Shown here: in pieces, positions 50,488 to 62,103 of the stretch | Numbering within the stretch: the first letter of the stretch is position 1 | Layout of the letters: each line of letters opens with the position of its first letter | From: Shewanella oncorhynchi | GTDB lineage: Bacteria; Pseudomonadota; Gammaproteobacteria; Enterobacterales; Shewanellaceae | Reading direction: 5' to 3' | Assembly: GCF_012584455.1 (NCBI RefSeq) | Contig: NZ_JABAEB010000002.1 | Coordinates: forward strand, 372,001 to 436,000 | DNA: 64,000 bases | Made by a program: the position numbers and the translations under genes | Notes under the pieces: model-generated | What the model saw: only the letters and a program-made list of their open reading frames with translations | Databases searched by the model: none | What the model was told of the DNA's origin: nothing

Positions 50488-50513
50488 AAAAATCCCGCCG
50501 AAGCGGGATTTTT
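50488..50513. terminator. Bidirectional intrinsic terminator
   Basis: A5-TCCCGC, loop CGAA, GCGGGA-T5. It serves the monooxygenase gene and convergent gabT. Confidence 0.93.
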
Positions 50514-50559
50514 ATTATGCAAAACTGTCATCTAAAACCGTTTTTATATCAAAGTGATA

Positions 50560-51837
50560 TTAGCTTTTCAGTACGGCATTGAAGCTGGCGTTAAGAATAC
50601 CAAGGCCTGCATCAATTTGTGCATCCGGCGCCGTTAATGGCACCAAAATGCGCAGCACATTACCGTAAGTACCGCAGGATAATAAAATCAATCCACGGTC
50701 ACGGGCATCGCTCAACACTTGCGCGCAATAGTGCGGTGCAGGTTTACCTTCTTCCATCAGTTCGATGGCGATCATAGCGCCTAAACCACGCACATCGGCG
50801 ATTTGCGCATGTTCGACCTGCATTACATTCAGGGCAGACTTAATGCGCTCACCAATGGCATTAGCCCTTTCTAGCAACTTTTCTTCTTCAAACACTTCAA
50901 TGACAGCAAGCGCAGCAGCGCACGCTAACGGATTACCACCATAAGTACCGCCAAGACCACCGGGACCCACTGCGTCCATGACTTGGGCGCGGCCGGTAAT
51001 ACCTGAGAGTGGAAAACCACCCGCGATAGATTTAGCAAAGGTCGTGATATCTGCAGCAACACCCATTTGCTCCATAGCGAAGAAAGTGCCAGTACGGCCC
51101 GCGCCTGTTTGCACTTCATCGGCGATCAGCATAATGCCTTCACGGTCGCATAGTGCGCGTAAACGTTGCATAAAGGCGGGCGATGCGGCGTAGAAACCAC
51201 CCTCGCCCTGCACTGGCTCTAAAATAATGGCGGCGATATCACTCGGCTCAGCATCATTTTTAAAGATACGTTCAATCGAGGCCATAGCATCATCATCGGA
51301 CACGCCATGCATTTCGCACGGGAACTCGGCGCGGAACACATTCGCCGACATCAGCCCCATACCTTTACTGTAAGGCGCAACTTTTCCGGTCAATGCCAAA
51401 GCCGCAATAGTGCGACCATGGTAGCCCGAGGTAAACGCAATCACGCCAGCACGTTTGGTATAGGCACGCGCCACTTTAACTGCGTTTTCAACCGCTTCTG
51501 AACCACTAGTGAATAGTGCCGTCTTCTTGGCAAAATCCCCAGGAACCAGTTGATTGAGCTTTTCACATACTTGGATATAGCTCTCGTAGCCGAGCACCAT
51601 AAAACAGGTATGGGAGAAATTATCCAGCTGAGCTGCAACCGCCGCCTTCACTTTAGGGTGAAGGTGACCCGTATTGAGCACGGCAATGCCGCCCGCAAAA
51701 TCGATAAACTCGCGACCTTCAACATCCCACACAGTCGCATTTTCAGCGCGGGCGGTAAAAATAGGGTGAATTTGCCCGACACCACCCGCAACTGCGGCTT
51801 GGCGACGTGCCATCAATGAATCATTGGTTGTTGTCAT
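50560..51837 (-). CDS. gabT: 4-aminobutyrate aminotransferase
   Basis: Class III PLP aminotransferase moving the amino group of GABA to 2-oxoglutarate, giving succinate semialdehyde. K269 in TTFAKSIAGGFPLSG binds PLP; LFTSGSEAVENAVKVAR, YHGRTIAALALTG and EPVQGEGGF are family motifs. 425 aa is normal. Last gene of puuB-gabD-gabT, 32 bases after gabD; it completes GABA use in the putrescine pathway. Confidence 0.93.
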   Translation of the reverse strand: MTTTNDSLMARRQAAVAGGVGQIHPIFTARAENATVWDVEGREFIDFAGGIAVLNTGHLHPKVKAAVAAQLDNFSHTCFMVLGYESYIQVCEKLNQLVPGDFAKKTALFTSGSEAVENAVKVARAYTKRAGVIAFTSGYHGRTIAALALTGKVAPYSKGMGLMSANVFRAEFPCEMHGVSDDDAMASIERIFKNDAEPSDIAAIILEPVQGEGGFYAASPAFMQRLRALCDREGIMLIADEVQTGAGRTGTFFAMEQMGVAADITTFAKSIAGGFPLSGITGRAQVMDAVGPGGLGGTYGGNPLACAAALAVIEVFEEEKLLERANAIGERIKSALNVMQVEHAQIADVRGLGAMIAIELMEEGKPAPHYCAQVLSDARDRGLILLSCGTYGNVLRILVPLTAPDAQIDAGLGILNASFNAVLKS

Positions 51838-51869
51838 TTAGTCTTCCTCACACGCCAAATCGGGCCGTA

Positions 51870-53318
51870 TTAAACGGACATGCAGATGTATTTGATTTCT
51901 AGATATTCTTCGATACCGAACTTAGAGCCTTCACGGCCCAGTCCAGAGGATTTCATCCCACCAAAGGGCGCGACTTCCGTCGAAATCAAACCCGTGTTGA
52001 CCCCAACCATGCCATATTCCAAGGCTTCGGCGACTTTCCACACCAATGAAATATCGCGGCCATAGAAATAGGCGGCGAGGCCAAATTCAGTATCATTAGC
52101 TTGTTTGATCACATCGTCGACATCGCTGAATTTAAACAGCGGCGCGAGTGGACCAAAGGTTTCTTCGCGGGCAACAAGCATGCTTTTATCGACATTGGTG
52201 AGCACGGTTGGCTCGAAGAAATTACCGCCAAGATCATGAACTTTGCCGCCCGCGATCACAGAGGCGCCTTTAGCGATAGCATCGATAAGGTGACTTTGTA
52301 CTTTCTCGACTGCGGCAGCATTGATCAACGGACCCGTAGTGACGCCCTCGTTAATGCCCTCTCCGACCTTAAGCTTGCCCACTGCAGTGCTGAGTTTTAA
52401 GGCAAACTCGTCATATACACCGTCTTGCACATAAATGCGGTTAGCGCAGACGCAGGTTTGGCCGGCATTACGATATTTAGCTATCATGGCGCCTTCGACA
52501 GCGGCATCGATATTGGCATCGTTAAATACGATAAATGGTGCATTGCCGCCAAGCTCTAGCGACAGTTTTTTTAAGGTAGGCGCACATTGCGCCATTAATT
52601 TAATACCAATATTGGTTGAGCCAGTGAAAGACAGCTTACGCACTATCGGGTTGCTGCACATTTCATTACCAATCTGCACCGCATCACCCGTTAACACACT
52701 AAATACGCCAGCAGGAATACCGGCACGCTTAGCAAGTTCAGCCATCGCTAATGCGGTAAAGGGTGTTTGGTGCGCAGGTTTTACCACCATAGTGCAACCC
52801 GCAGCTAACGCTGGAGCGGCTTTGCGGGTGATCATAGCAGCAGGAAAGTTCCACGGAGTTATCGCAGCGGTTACACCGACAGGCTGCTTAATTACCATCA
52901 AGCGCTTATCTACTTGATGCCCAGGAATGGTATCGCCATAAATACGTTTCGCTTCTTCGGCAAACCACTCGATAAACGAAGCGGCATAGGTTACTTCACC
53001 TTTCGCTTCTGCCAGCGGTTTACCCTGCTCAGTCGTCATGAGCAATGCTAAGTCATCACTATTTTCATTGAGTAATTCAAACCAACGCCTTAACTTAGCG
53101 CCGCGCTCTTTGGCTGTCAGCGCTCGCCATGCAGGTAAAGCCGCTTCTGCCGCCTTAATCGCCATTTCAGTTTCAACTTGTCCCATATTAGGAACGTAGC
53201 CAATCACGGCATTGGTTGCGGGATTAACCACCTTTAGCGTGTCACCAGAAACGGCATCACACCATTGACCATTAATAAAAGACTGTTGACGTAGCAAACT
53301 CGGATCATTTAATTGCAC
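51870..53318 (-). CDS. gabD: Succinate-semialdehyde dehydrogenase (NADP+)
   Basis: Oxidises succinate semialdehyde to succinate. The catalytic cysteine is C289 (GQTCVCANR), the general base E255 (LSLELGGNAPF), and the cofactor site FTGSTNIG. 482 aa is the usual length. It lies between puuB (50 bases upstream) and gabT. ALDH relatives could act on gamma-glutamyl-aminobutyraldehyde too, which is worth noting because no separate puuC is seen in the window. Confidence 0.92.
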   Translation of the reverse strand: MQLNDPSLLRQQSFINGQWCDAVSGDTLKVVNPATNAVIGYVPNMGQVETEMAIKAAEAALPAWRALTAKERGAKLRRWFELLNENSDDLALLMTTEQGKPLAEAKGEVTYAASFIEWFAEEAKRIYGDTIPGHQVDKRLMVIKQPVGVTAAITPWNFPAAMITRKAAPALAAGCTMVVKPAHQTPFTALAMAELAKRAGIPAGVFSVLTGDAVQIGNEMCSNPIVRKLSFTGSTNIGIKLMAQCAPTLKKLSLELGGNAPFIVFNDANIDAAVEGAMIAKYRNAGQTCVCANRIYVQDGVYDEFALKLSTAVGKLKVGEGINEGVTTGPLINAAAVEKVQSHLIDAIAKGASVIAGGKVHDLGGNFFEPTVLTNVDKSMLVAREETFGPLAPLFKFSDVDDVIKQANDTEFGLAAYFYGRDISLVWKVAEALEYGMVGVNTGLISTEVAPFGGMKSSGLGREGSKFGIEEYLEIKYICMSV

Positions 53319-53368
53319 AAGGATTTCCTCGTATTATGAAGCTACTTAGCTTCTTAAAAGTGATGATG

Positions 53369-54655
53369 TTAAAGACCTAGTTTGTCTCTTAACGTGTAAT
53401 ACCAAGCTCCGATAGCACTAAAAGGGACGCGAAGTGCGTGACCGCCGGGAAAAGGATAATGTGGCAATGCAGCAAAGGCATCGAAGCGCGTGGCTTGGCC
53501 GTTGAGCATCTCGGCCAGTAACTTGCCCGCCAGATGGGTATAAGTGACACCGTGGCCACTGCAACCCTGTGAATAATAGATGTTCTTACCGATACGACCG
53601 ACCTGTGGCAGGCGCGATAGCGTCAGTAGGAAGTTACCCGTCCACGCATAATCGATCTTCACATCCTTTAATTGTGGGAAGGTTTTGAGCATGTTCGGAA
53701 TAATGATCGATTTGATATCCGCCGGATCGCGGGCGCCATACACTACGCCGCCACCGTAAATCATCCGCTTATCACCAGACAGACGGAAATAATCAAGCAG
53801 ATAGTTACAATCTTCGACGCAGTAATCCTGCGGTAATAAGCTCGCAGCCAGATCGACACTCAAAGGCTCTGTGGTAATCACTTGCGTGCCGCAGGGCATA
53901 GATTTCGCCTGCAACTCAGGCATTAACTTACCTAAATAAGCGTTACCTGCCACGACCACAAACTTGGCTTTGACACTGCCCTGCGCCGTATGCACAACAG
54001 GGCTATCGCCCTCATCGACACTTAACACCGCTGAGTCTTCAAAAATTTTACCGCCGAGGGATTCAACCGCGCGCGCTTCGCCTAGGGCTAAATTAAGCGG
54101 GTGAATATGGCCACCGCTTTTATCGAGTAGACCACCGACATAACGCTCAGTATTTACCACACCGCGAATACCTTTAGCATCGAGAAGTTCGAGCTGATTA
54201 ACATGACCGTGGCTTTCCCACAGTTGCTTTTGATGGCGCAGATGACCCATTTGTTTTTCGTTCATCGCGGCAAACACACCGCCATCTTTTAGATCGCATT
54301 GAATATTATACTTAGCAATACGATCGCGGATGATTTTCCCGCCCTCAAAGGCCATTTGGCCAAAGAGTTTACCTTGTTCTTTACCGACTGTTTTTTCTAT
54401 AGTATCAATGTCACGGCTATAACTATTAACGATTTGTCCGCCATTACGGCCCGAGGCGCCCCAGCCAATGCGAGCGGCTTCTAACACCACCACACTCATG
54501 CCAGATTCTAATAAATGCAGCGCGGCAGAAAGACCTGTATAACCTGCGCCAATCACACAAACATCGGCTTCAATCGATTCCTGTAGACGCGGACGTTCAA
54601 CCTTATCGTTGGCCGATGCCGCATAATATGATCCAGCGTGAGCTATGGCAGACAT
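53369..54655 (-). CDS. puuB: Gamma-glutamylputrescine oxidoreductase PuuB
   Basis: FAD enzyme oxidising gamma-glutamylputrescine to the aminobutyraldehyde. FAD site DVCVIGAGYTGLSAALHL near residue 35; IGWGASGRNGGQIVNSYSRD and SGGHIHPLNLALGEA match E. coli PuuB closely. 428 aa (E. coli 426). I start at MSAIAHAGSYYAAS, which has AAGGGA six bases upstream and aligns with PuuB; the longer frame would run through a PuuR-like site. First gene of puuB-gabD-gabT. Confidence 0.92.
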   Translation of the reverse strand: MSAIAHAGSYYAASANDKVERPRLQESIEADVCVIGAGYTGLSAALHLLESGMSVVVLEAARIGWGASGRNGGQIVNSYSRDIDTIEKTVGKEQGKLFGQMAFEGGKIIRDRIAKYNIQCDLKDGGVFAAMNEKQMGHLRHQKQLWESHGHVNQLELLDAKGIRGVVNTERYVGGLLDKSGGHIHPLNLALGEARAVESLGGKIFEDSAVLSVDEGDSPVVHTAQGSVKAKFVVVAGNAYLGKLMPELQAKSMPCGTQVITTEPLSVDLAASLLPQDYCVEDCNYLLDYFRLSGDKRMIYGGGVVYGARDPADIKSIIIPNMLKTFPQLKDVKIDYAWTGNFLLTLSRLPQVGRIGKNIYYSQGCSGHGVTYTHLAGKLLAEMLNGQATRFDAFAALPHYPFPGGHALRVPFSAIGAWYYTLRDKLGL

Positions 54656-54674
54656 GTTGTTCCCTTGAATTCTA

Positions 54675-54689
54675 ATGTTCATTATTTTA
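54675..54689 (-). promoter_or_regulatory. Candidate PuuR operator upstream of puuB
   Basis: On the minus strand the site reads AAAATAATGAACATT, close to the E. coli PuuR recognition sequence (AAAATATAATGAACA, recalled) and to the motifs upstream of puuD and puuR here. It lies 20 bases before the puuB start. Confidence 0.55.
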
Positions 54690-54874
54690 AACAGCCATCA
54701 CATCCTACACCTTCATAAAACGAAACACTAGCCAGAAAAGCGCAATAATTTACATTTTGTTTGATATATCAAACACGCGATTATTTTTAGCTCAGTGATT
54801 CGATTCTGGTGAGCTTGAGTAACAGGACTAGCCTGCAAAGCAAAGCGGGTGATGGGAGCGGTGACAAATATCAA

Positions 54875-54903
54875 GGATGGCTTTGGCAATACCAAAGCCA
54901 TCC
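54875..54903. terminator. Hairpin after potI
   Basis: Perfect 12 bp stem GGATGGCTTTGG/CCAAAGCCATCC with a 5-base loop, 15 bases past the potI stop. There is no U-tract on the minus strand, so it may stabilise the mRNA end as much as terminate. Confidence 0.55.
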
Positions 54904-54917
54904 CAAAATTAAGCTAA

Positions 54918-55733
54918 CTAGTTCACTGGTGTACGATCGCGTTTCTCTGCCCGTCTTGCCATATACCAAGAAAGGAAAGCGATGAGTGAAACACACAGTA
55001 TGATCAGCGTCGCTAAGGCATTGATCTTAGGAGAAACTCCTAAACGTACCGAAGAGAACACCACCATAGGCAAGGTCGTTGCACCAGGGCCTGAGGCAAA
55101 GCTTGCGATCACTAAATCGTCTAAGGACAAACTGAATGACAACAACCAACCCGCCACCAGCGCCGGCGAAATCATAGGCACAGTGATCAAGAAGAAAGTC
55201 TTGAGCGGTGTTGCCCCTAAGTCCATTGCCGCCTCTTCGATTGACATATCAAGCTCGCGCAATCTTGAAGACACCACCACAGCCACATAGGCAGCACAAA
55301 ATGTTGAGTGTGCAATCCACACTGTCATCATGCCACGCTCTCTGGGCCAGCCCAACAAATCTGCCATGTGCACAAACAGTAAAAGCAAAGACAGACCAGT
55401 AATCACTTCAGGCATTACCAGCGGTGCAGTAATCATGTTCGACAGGGTCAGTTTTGCCCATGAACGCTTAAAGCGTGTCATCACAAAGGCTGCCATAGTA
55501 CCGATAATAACCGCCATAGTTGAGCTATAAAATGCTATCCGCAGGCTGGTCCATACTGCATCTAAAATCTGTTGGTCTTGAAATAACTCGCCATACCATT
55601 TAGGTGAAAATCCGCCCCATACCGTCACTAATTTAGAGTCGTTAAAGGAATAAATCACCAGCACTAACATAGGTGCATACAAGAAAAACAAGCCAAACCA
55701 AAGCATCACTGAAGAAAAGCTTAATTTTTTCAT
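54918..55733 (-). CDS. potI: Putrescine ABC transporter permease PotI
   Basis: 271-residue inner-membrane permease with six helices. The EAA loop that contacts the ATPase is EEAAMDLGATPLKTFFLIT. It resembles E. coli PotI. Its start overlaps the potH stop by four bases (ATGA). Last gene of potFGHI. Confidence 0.93.
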   Translation of the reverse strand: MKKLSFSSVMLWFGLFFLYAPMLVLVIYSFNDSKLVTVWGGFSPKWYGELFQDQQILDAVWTSLRIAFYSSTMAVIIGTMAAFVMTRFKRSWAKLTLSNMITAPLVMPEVITGLSLLLLFVHMADLLGWPRERGMMTVWIAHSTFCAAYVAVVVSSRLRELDMSIEEAAMDLGATPLKTFFLITVPMISPALVAGWLLSFSLSLDDLVIASFASGPGATTLPMVVFSSVRLGVSPKINALATLIILCVSLIAFLSWYMARRAEKRDRTPVN

Positions 55734-56635
55734 AGGTCTTTCTCCAAACTACGCGCCTGATAGCGATGGAATAAAGTGATCGGAATAATCAATAGACCCA
55801 ACATCACAATCGCCAGTGACGAAGCCACAGGCCAGTCGCGGTTATTGAAAAACTCTTGCCATAACACTCGACCTATCATTAAGGAATCGGGACCACCGAG
55901 TAGCTCTGGGATCACAAACTCACCCACGGCAGGAATAAACACCAACATAGAACCAGCAATCACACCACTTTTTGACAGCGGGAAAGTGATTTTCCAGAAG
56001 GTATTCAAACGGCTTGAACCCAAGTCAGACGCAGCTTCAATCAAACTCATATCAAGTTTCACTAAGGTGGCGTACAAGGGCAGAATCATAAAGGGTAAAT
56101 ACGCATAGATAATGCCGATATACACGGCAATATTGGTATTGAGGATCTGTAACGGCTCAGAAATAATCCCCAACCACATCAGTGAATTATTGATGATACC
56201 TGTGTTACTTAAGATCCCCATCCAAGCGTAAACACGGATTAAAAATGAGGTCCAAGAAGGCAACATAACTAACAGCAGCAGCACGGTTTGCAACCGCGCA
56301 GGGGCACGGGCAATGGCATAGGCCATTGGGTAGCCAATAATCAAGCAGCCCAAGGTCGAAATTAACGCCATTTTCAATGAGCTGAGATAAGCCATGTAAT
56401 ATAGCGAATCATCGAGCAACATCAAATAGTTACCCAAATGCAGGAAGATATTTAATACATCGTCAGCATATTGGAATGTTGCTTCATAGGGCGGGATAGC
56501 AATCGCCGCCGTCGAAAAACTCAGTTTAAGGACAATCGCAAACGGTAAGGCAAAAAACAGCAGCAGCCAAGCGTAGGGAATACCTATGGTCCAGAAGCGG
56601 CCCTTAAGCCACTTTAATTTAATGGGTTTCTTCAT
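55730..56635 (-). CDS. potH: Putrescine ABC transporter permease PotH
   Basis: 301-residue permease; about six helices. The EAA loop is EAASDLGSSRLNTFWKITFP. The ATG overlaps the potG stop (ATGA), which fixes the start at MKKPIKLKWLKG; the longer frame would lie inside potG. It pairs with PotI as the membrane channel. Confidence 0.93.
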   Translation of the reverse strand: MKKPIKLKWLKGRFWTIGIPYAWLLLFFALPFAIVLKLSFSTAAIAIPPYEATFQYADDVLNIFLHLGNYLMLLDDSLYYMAYLSSLKMALISTLGCLIIGYPMAYAIARAPARLQTVLLLLVMLPSWTSFLIRVYAWMGILSNTGIINNSLMWLGIISEPLQILNTNIAVYIGIIYAYLPFMILPLYATLVKLDMSLIEAASDLGSSRLNTFWKITFPLSKSGVIAGSMLVFIPAVGEFVIPELLGGPDSLMIGRVLWQEFFNNRDWPVASSLAIVMLGLLIIPITLFHRYQARSLEKDL

Positions 56636-57768
56636 GATCTCAACACCACGCCACTGGTGTCCTCCCAACTAATGAACACTTCGTCATCCCATGTGGCATG
56701 ATCGGCGCGGCGTTCACGGTTAGTCATACTGCACTGTACGATTTGACCATTCTCTAAACGAATGTAATAGACTGAAATACCGCCTAAATAAGCGATATCA
56801 TGCACGATTCCTTTTGCCCAGTTGTACTGACCTTCAGGCTGTTCACGGCTAATAATGGTCTTTTCGGGACGCACTGCTAGCCAAACATTCTTATCTTCAA
56901 CGTTAGTCGTGACGCCATAACCGACATAAAAAGGTTGGGCCAAATCATTAGACTTAATGATCAGATGGTCGACTTCATCCACTTCAATCGCGCCACCAAA
57001 CAAATTCACAGTACCGATAAACTCAGCAATCATGCGGCTGTTCGGGCTTTCGTAAATATCCATTGGCGAGCCAGTTTGAGCAATCCAGCCATCACTCATG
57101 ATCGAAATTCGACCAGCCATTGTCATGGCTTCTTCCTGATCGTGGGTCACCATCACGCAGGTCACGCCGACACGCTCAAGGATTTCAACCACTTCTAGCT
57201 GCATTTGGGTACGCAGTTTTTTATCCAATGCGCCCATAGGCTCATCGAGCAGTAATAATTTAGGCCGTTTCGCCAGTGAACGGGCCAGTGCAACACGCTG
57301 GCGCTGACCACCAGATAACTGATGCGGTTTACGCTTACCATATTGCTCCATATGCACGAGTTTCAGCATATCTTGCACACGCTGTTCAATTTCGGCTTTA
57401 GGCAGCTTGTCTTGCTTCAAACCAAATGCAATGTTTTGTGCCACTGTCATGTGGGGAAACAAAGCATAGGATTGAAACATCATATTGATGGGACGTTCGT
57501 ATGGCGGTAAATCGGTGATATCTTCCCCATCAAGGAAAATACGGCCAGAGGTGGGCTTTTCAAAACCCGCCAACATGCGCAGTAGTGTTGACTTACCCGA
57601 ACCTGACCCGCCAAGTAAGGCAAAAATTTCGCCTTTATTGATAGTTAATGACACATCGTCGACAGCCCGCACGTCATCGAATAATTTGCTTACCCGCTCA
57701 ATCTTGAGCAGTACTTTTTCTTGCGTCTTTGTTGTCGGTTTATTGGTGACGCTCGAGGTGATTGCCAT
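56632..57768 (-). CDS. potG: Putrescine ABC transporter ATP-binding protein PotG
   Basis: 378-residue ATPase. Walker A GGSGSGKSTLLR (about 54), signature LSGGQRQRVALARSL (about 148), Walker B LLLLDEPMGALD and the H-loop MVTHDQEEAM. A C-terminal TOBE regulatory domain follows (about 300-378). It is separated from potF by a 177-base gap with a hairpin. Confidence 0.94.
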   Translation of the reverse strand: MAITSSVTNKPTTKTQEKVLLKIERVSKLFDDVRAVDDVSLTINKGEIFALLGGSGSGKSTLLRMLAGFEKPTSGRIFLDGEDITDLPPYERPINMMFQSYALFPHMTVAQNIAFGLKQDKLPKAEIEQRVQDMLKLVHMEQYGKRKPHQLSGGQRQRVALARSLAKRPKLLLLDEPMGALDKKLRTQMQLEVVEILERVGVTCVMVTHDQEEAMTMAGRISIMSDGWIAQTGSPMDIYESPNSRMIAEFIGTVNLFGGAIEVDEVDHLIIKSNDLAQPFYVGYGVTTNVEDKNVWLAVRPEKTIISREQPEGQYNWAKGIVHDIAYLGGISVYYIRLENGQIVQCSMTNRERRADHATWDDEVFISWEDTSGVVLRS

Positions 57769-57916
57769 AGTACTTCTCCACCCGAAAATGAGGCGTAGAT
57801 ACGCTCAAACTCTAGGTTCAACACGATTAATGAATGAAAAGTGGTTAAACAAACTGTGTCAAATCCTATACGTGGATTAACTATGCATAGGATTGGACAT
57901 AGAAGTTTGCCAAGCT

Positions 57917-57939
57917 GGGGGCAAGCTAGGCTTGCCCCC
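57917..57939 (-). other. Intercistronic hairpin between potF and potG
   Basis: Perfect 9 bp GC-rich stem GGGGGCAAG/CTTGCCCCC with loop CTAGG, just after the potF stop. There is no U-tract. It is probably a processing or partial termination site giving more binding protein than transporter, as in many ABC operons. Confidence 0.6.
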
Positions 57940-57945
57940 TATCGA

Positions 57946-59645
<1,700 letters not shown>

Positions 59646-61001
59646 TTACACAGTGAGTAATAGGAATTCACGTTCCCATGAGCTGACAACACGGCGGAAG
59701 TTTTCAAGTTCAGCCTGTTTTACCGCCACAAATCCAGTGGTGAAGGATTCGCCTAAATATTGCTTACAGGCATCACTTTCTTCCATCGCCGCTAATGCTT
59801 CCTCTAATGTCAGTGGTAAACAATGGGTATTATTGCTACGACTTTCATTGGCTTTACCTTGCACAGGAGTCGAAGGTTTTAGCGACTCAATCATGCCGAT
59901 ATAGCCACACAACAAGCTCGCGGCAATCGCCAAATAACAGTTAGCATCGGCGCCGGGAATGCGGTTTTCAATGCGACGGTTTTGTGGTGAAGATTCTGGA
60001 ATGCGTAAACCACAGGTACGGTTTTCATCGCCCCATTCTAAGTTTACAGGTGCCGAAGTGCCGGGGAGGAAACGACGAAACGAGTTCGCATTTGGCGCCA
60101 TCAGTGGCAGCAACTCAGGAATGAATTTTTGTAGGCCTGCAATATATCCCAAGAATAGCTTGCTCTTAGTACCATCTTCATTGGTGAAAATATTCTTGCC
60201 CGTCTCTTTATTGATCACGCTTTGATGAATATGCATCGCACTGCCAGGTTCATCCGTCACGGGTTTTGCCATAAAAGTGGCGCAAACATCGTGCTTCAGC
60301 GCGGCTTCACGTAAAGTGCGTTTAAAGATAAACACTTGATCAGCTAAAGATAATGCGTTGCCATGGCTGAAGTTAATCTCCATCTGTGCGGGACCATCTT
60401 CATGGATTAAAGTATCGATATCTAAACCTTGAAGCTCACACCAATCGTACATGTCTTCAAACATAGGATCGTATTCGTTGGCAGCATCAATAGAGAATGA
60501 CTGGCGACCCGCTTCGGGACGACCTGAACGACCAATTGGAGGCTTTAAGGGTAAATCGTGGTCGTCACTACGACGAGTCAAATAGAACTCCATTTCGGGA
60601 GCGATAACAGGTTCCCAGCCCTGTTCGTCATAGAGAGACAAGACTTTTTTCAATACGTTACGTGGTGACAGCTCAATCGGATTACCCATTCTGTCGTAGC
60701 AATCGTGGATAACCTGTGCCGTGGCTTCGATGGTCCAAGGCAACATAAAGACGGCATTTTCATCGGGTACACAAACAAAATCGATGTCGGCTGCATCGAG
60801 CAAACTGTAGTAAATCTCTTCGTCGACAAAATCACCGGTCACAGTTTGCAACAACACACTTTCGGGCAAACGCATGCCTTTTTCATCGAGAAACTTATCG
60901 ACTGGAGCAATCTTGCCGCGGGCGATGCCAGTCATGTCACTGATAACACATTCGACTTCTGTGATTTTTCGTTCTTTTAAAAAAGCGATTAGCTTATTCA
61001 T
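59646..61001 (-). CDS. puuA: Gamma-glutamylputrescine synthetase PuuA
   Basis: Glutamine-synthetase-fold ligase joining glutamate to putrescine with ATP. 451 aa. Motifs: VECVISDMTGIARGKIAP, APEMEFYLT (metal ligands), GPAQMEINFSHG, GSAMHIHQS and the ATP/glutamate region FRRFLPGTSAPVNLEWGDEN. GS relatives with other amines exist, but linkage to puuD, puuB and puuR supports PuuA. It is two bases after puuD, in one transcript. Confidence 0.93.
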   Translation of the reverse strand: MNKLIAFLKERKITEVECVISDMTGIARGKIAPVDKFLDEKGMRLPESVLLQTVTGDFVDEEIYYSLLDAADIDFVCVPDENAVFMLPWTIEATAQVIHDCYDRMGNPIELSPRNVLKKVLSLYDEQGWEPVIAPEMEFYLTRRSDDHDLPLKPPIGRSGRPEAGRQSFSIDAANEYDPMFEDMYDWCELQGLDIDTLIHEDGPAQMEINFSHGNALSLADQVFIFKRTLREAALKHDVCATFMAKPVTDEPGSAMHIHQSVINKETGKNIFTNEDGTKSKLFLGYIAGLQKFIPELLPLMAPNANSFRRFLPGTSAPVNLEWGDENRTCGLRIPESSPQNRRIENRIPGADANCYLAIAASLLCGYIGMIESLKPSTPVQGKANESRSNNTHCLPLTLEEALAAMEESDACKQYLGESFTTGFVAVKQAELENFRRVVSSWEREFLLLTV

Positions 61002-61003
61002 TA

Positions 61004-61765
61004 TTATTTCACTCGAGTTGTAGCCCTACGTCGGCATGCATCACCGAAGGCATTGAAAATGGAGAGGTAAAACGGATTCTCGCTCACCTTCCACTCTGGA
61101 TGCCATTGCACACCGAGGGCAAATTCTTTAGTACCAATTACGGAGAAAGCCTCCACTAACCCATCTGGAGCATAAGCTTCTGGCCGCAACCCAACACCCA
61201 GACGCTCCACGCCTTGAGTATGTACAGAGTTAATCTCTGCAGAGTTACGGCCCCAGGCCTCGTAAATAAGCCCCCCGGGCTCAACAGTAATACTGTGAGA
61301 GGCCCCATACTGCACATCTAAGGATGTGGTTTTATCTTCTCGATGTTCAATAAAGCCACCCACCTCATGGAGCTTCTGATGCAAACTGCCACCAAAAGCC
61401 ACATTCATTTCTTGAAAACCGCGACAAATACCTAATACAGGTACCCCAGCAGCAATAGCAGCGTGGATCAGCGGCAAAGTTGTCGCGTCACGTTTAGGAT
61501 CATGGTGTGTACCAAGCTCACTCGGCTGGCCTGCATAAAGATGGGGTTCTACATTAGAAGGAGAGCCAGTAAACAAAATACCGTCAAGACGCTCTAAAAT
61601 AGCGTCTATCGGTAAATCACTACCTAAAGATGGGATCACTAACGGCCAGCCTTTCGCGCCATTAACTACACCTAAAAGGTATTTTTCACCAACAATATTA
61701 AAGGGGTGTGATCCCAATTGTTGATTGCATGCAATAACACCTATGAGGGGTAAATCGGCTGACAT
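61004..61765 (-). CDS. puuD: Gamma-glutamyl-GABA hydrolase PuuD
   Basis: Class I amidotransferase-fold hydrolase releasing GABA and glutamate. The nucleophile is C114 in GICRGFQEMNVAFGGSLHQ; the His-Glu pair is in GVQWHPEW. 253 aa matches E. coli PuuD. First gene of puuD-puuA, behind two PuuR-like sites. Confidence 0.94.
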   Translation of the reverse strand: MSADLPLIGVIACNQQLGSHPFNIVGEKYLLGVVNGAKGWPLVIPSLGSDLPIDAILERLDGILFTGSPSNVEPHLYAGQPSELGTHHDPKRDATTLPLIHAAIAAGVPVLGICRGFQEMNVAFGGSLHQKLHEVGGFIEHREDKTTSLDVQYGASHSITVEPGGLIYEAWGRNSAEINSVHTQGVERLGVGLRPEAYAPDGLVEAFSVIGTKEFALGVQWHPEWKVSENPFYLSIFNAFGDACRRRATTRVK

Positions 61766-61794
61766 ATCTCACCTTTAGAATTGATTTTACTAGC

Positions 61795-61829
61795 ATAACG
61801 AACACTTTGCCTTTAAATGTTCATTTTTT
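61795..61829. promoter_or_regulatory. Candidate paired PuuR operators upstream of puuD
   Basis: ATAACGAACACTTT (61795-61808) and, in inverse orientation, AAATGTTCATTTTTT (61815-61829) form an imperfect inverted repeat with GAACA/TGTTC cores. They lie 30-65 bases upstream of the puuD start and match the E. coli PuuR core TGAACA. Confidence 0.6.
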
Positions 61830-62103
61830 CACACAGTACACCGAAATTTAGCACTAGGCAAGAGGTTAAACACTTGTTAAAGGTTATTTAATCCACTTAT
61901 TCTTAATAAGCATAAATAACATGTAGTTAAATGTATATTTACCTTATTTCTCGCTAATTCATGTATATAAACCAGCGGTTACACCAGCATAAAGCTCACT
62001 TTTTACAGGGTAAATTAAACCGTATTCGAAGCAAATTTGAACCAATATTATTTACACAAAGAAGAGGATATATAACCAATATGACAGGATTAGAAAGCAG
62101 CTA
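61830..62103. other. AT-rich gap before the MITE-like element
   Basis: About 270 bases between the puuD operators and the element, with no gene or repeat seen. It probably holds the puuD promoter's upstream part. Confidence 0.3.
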
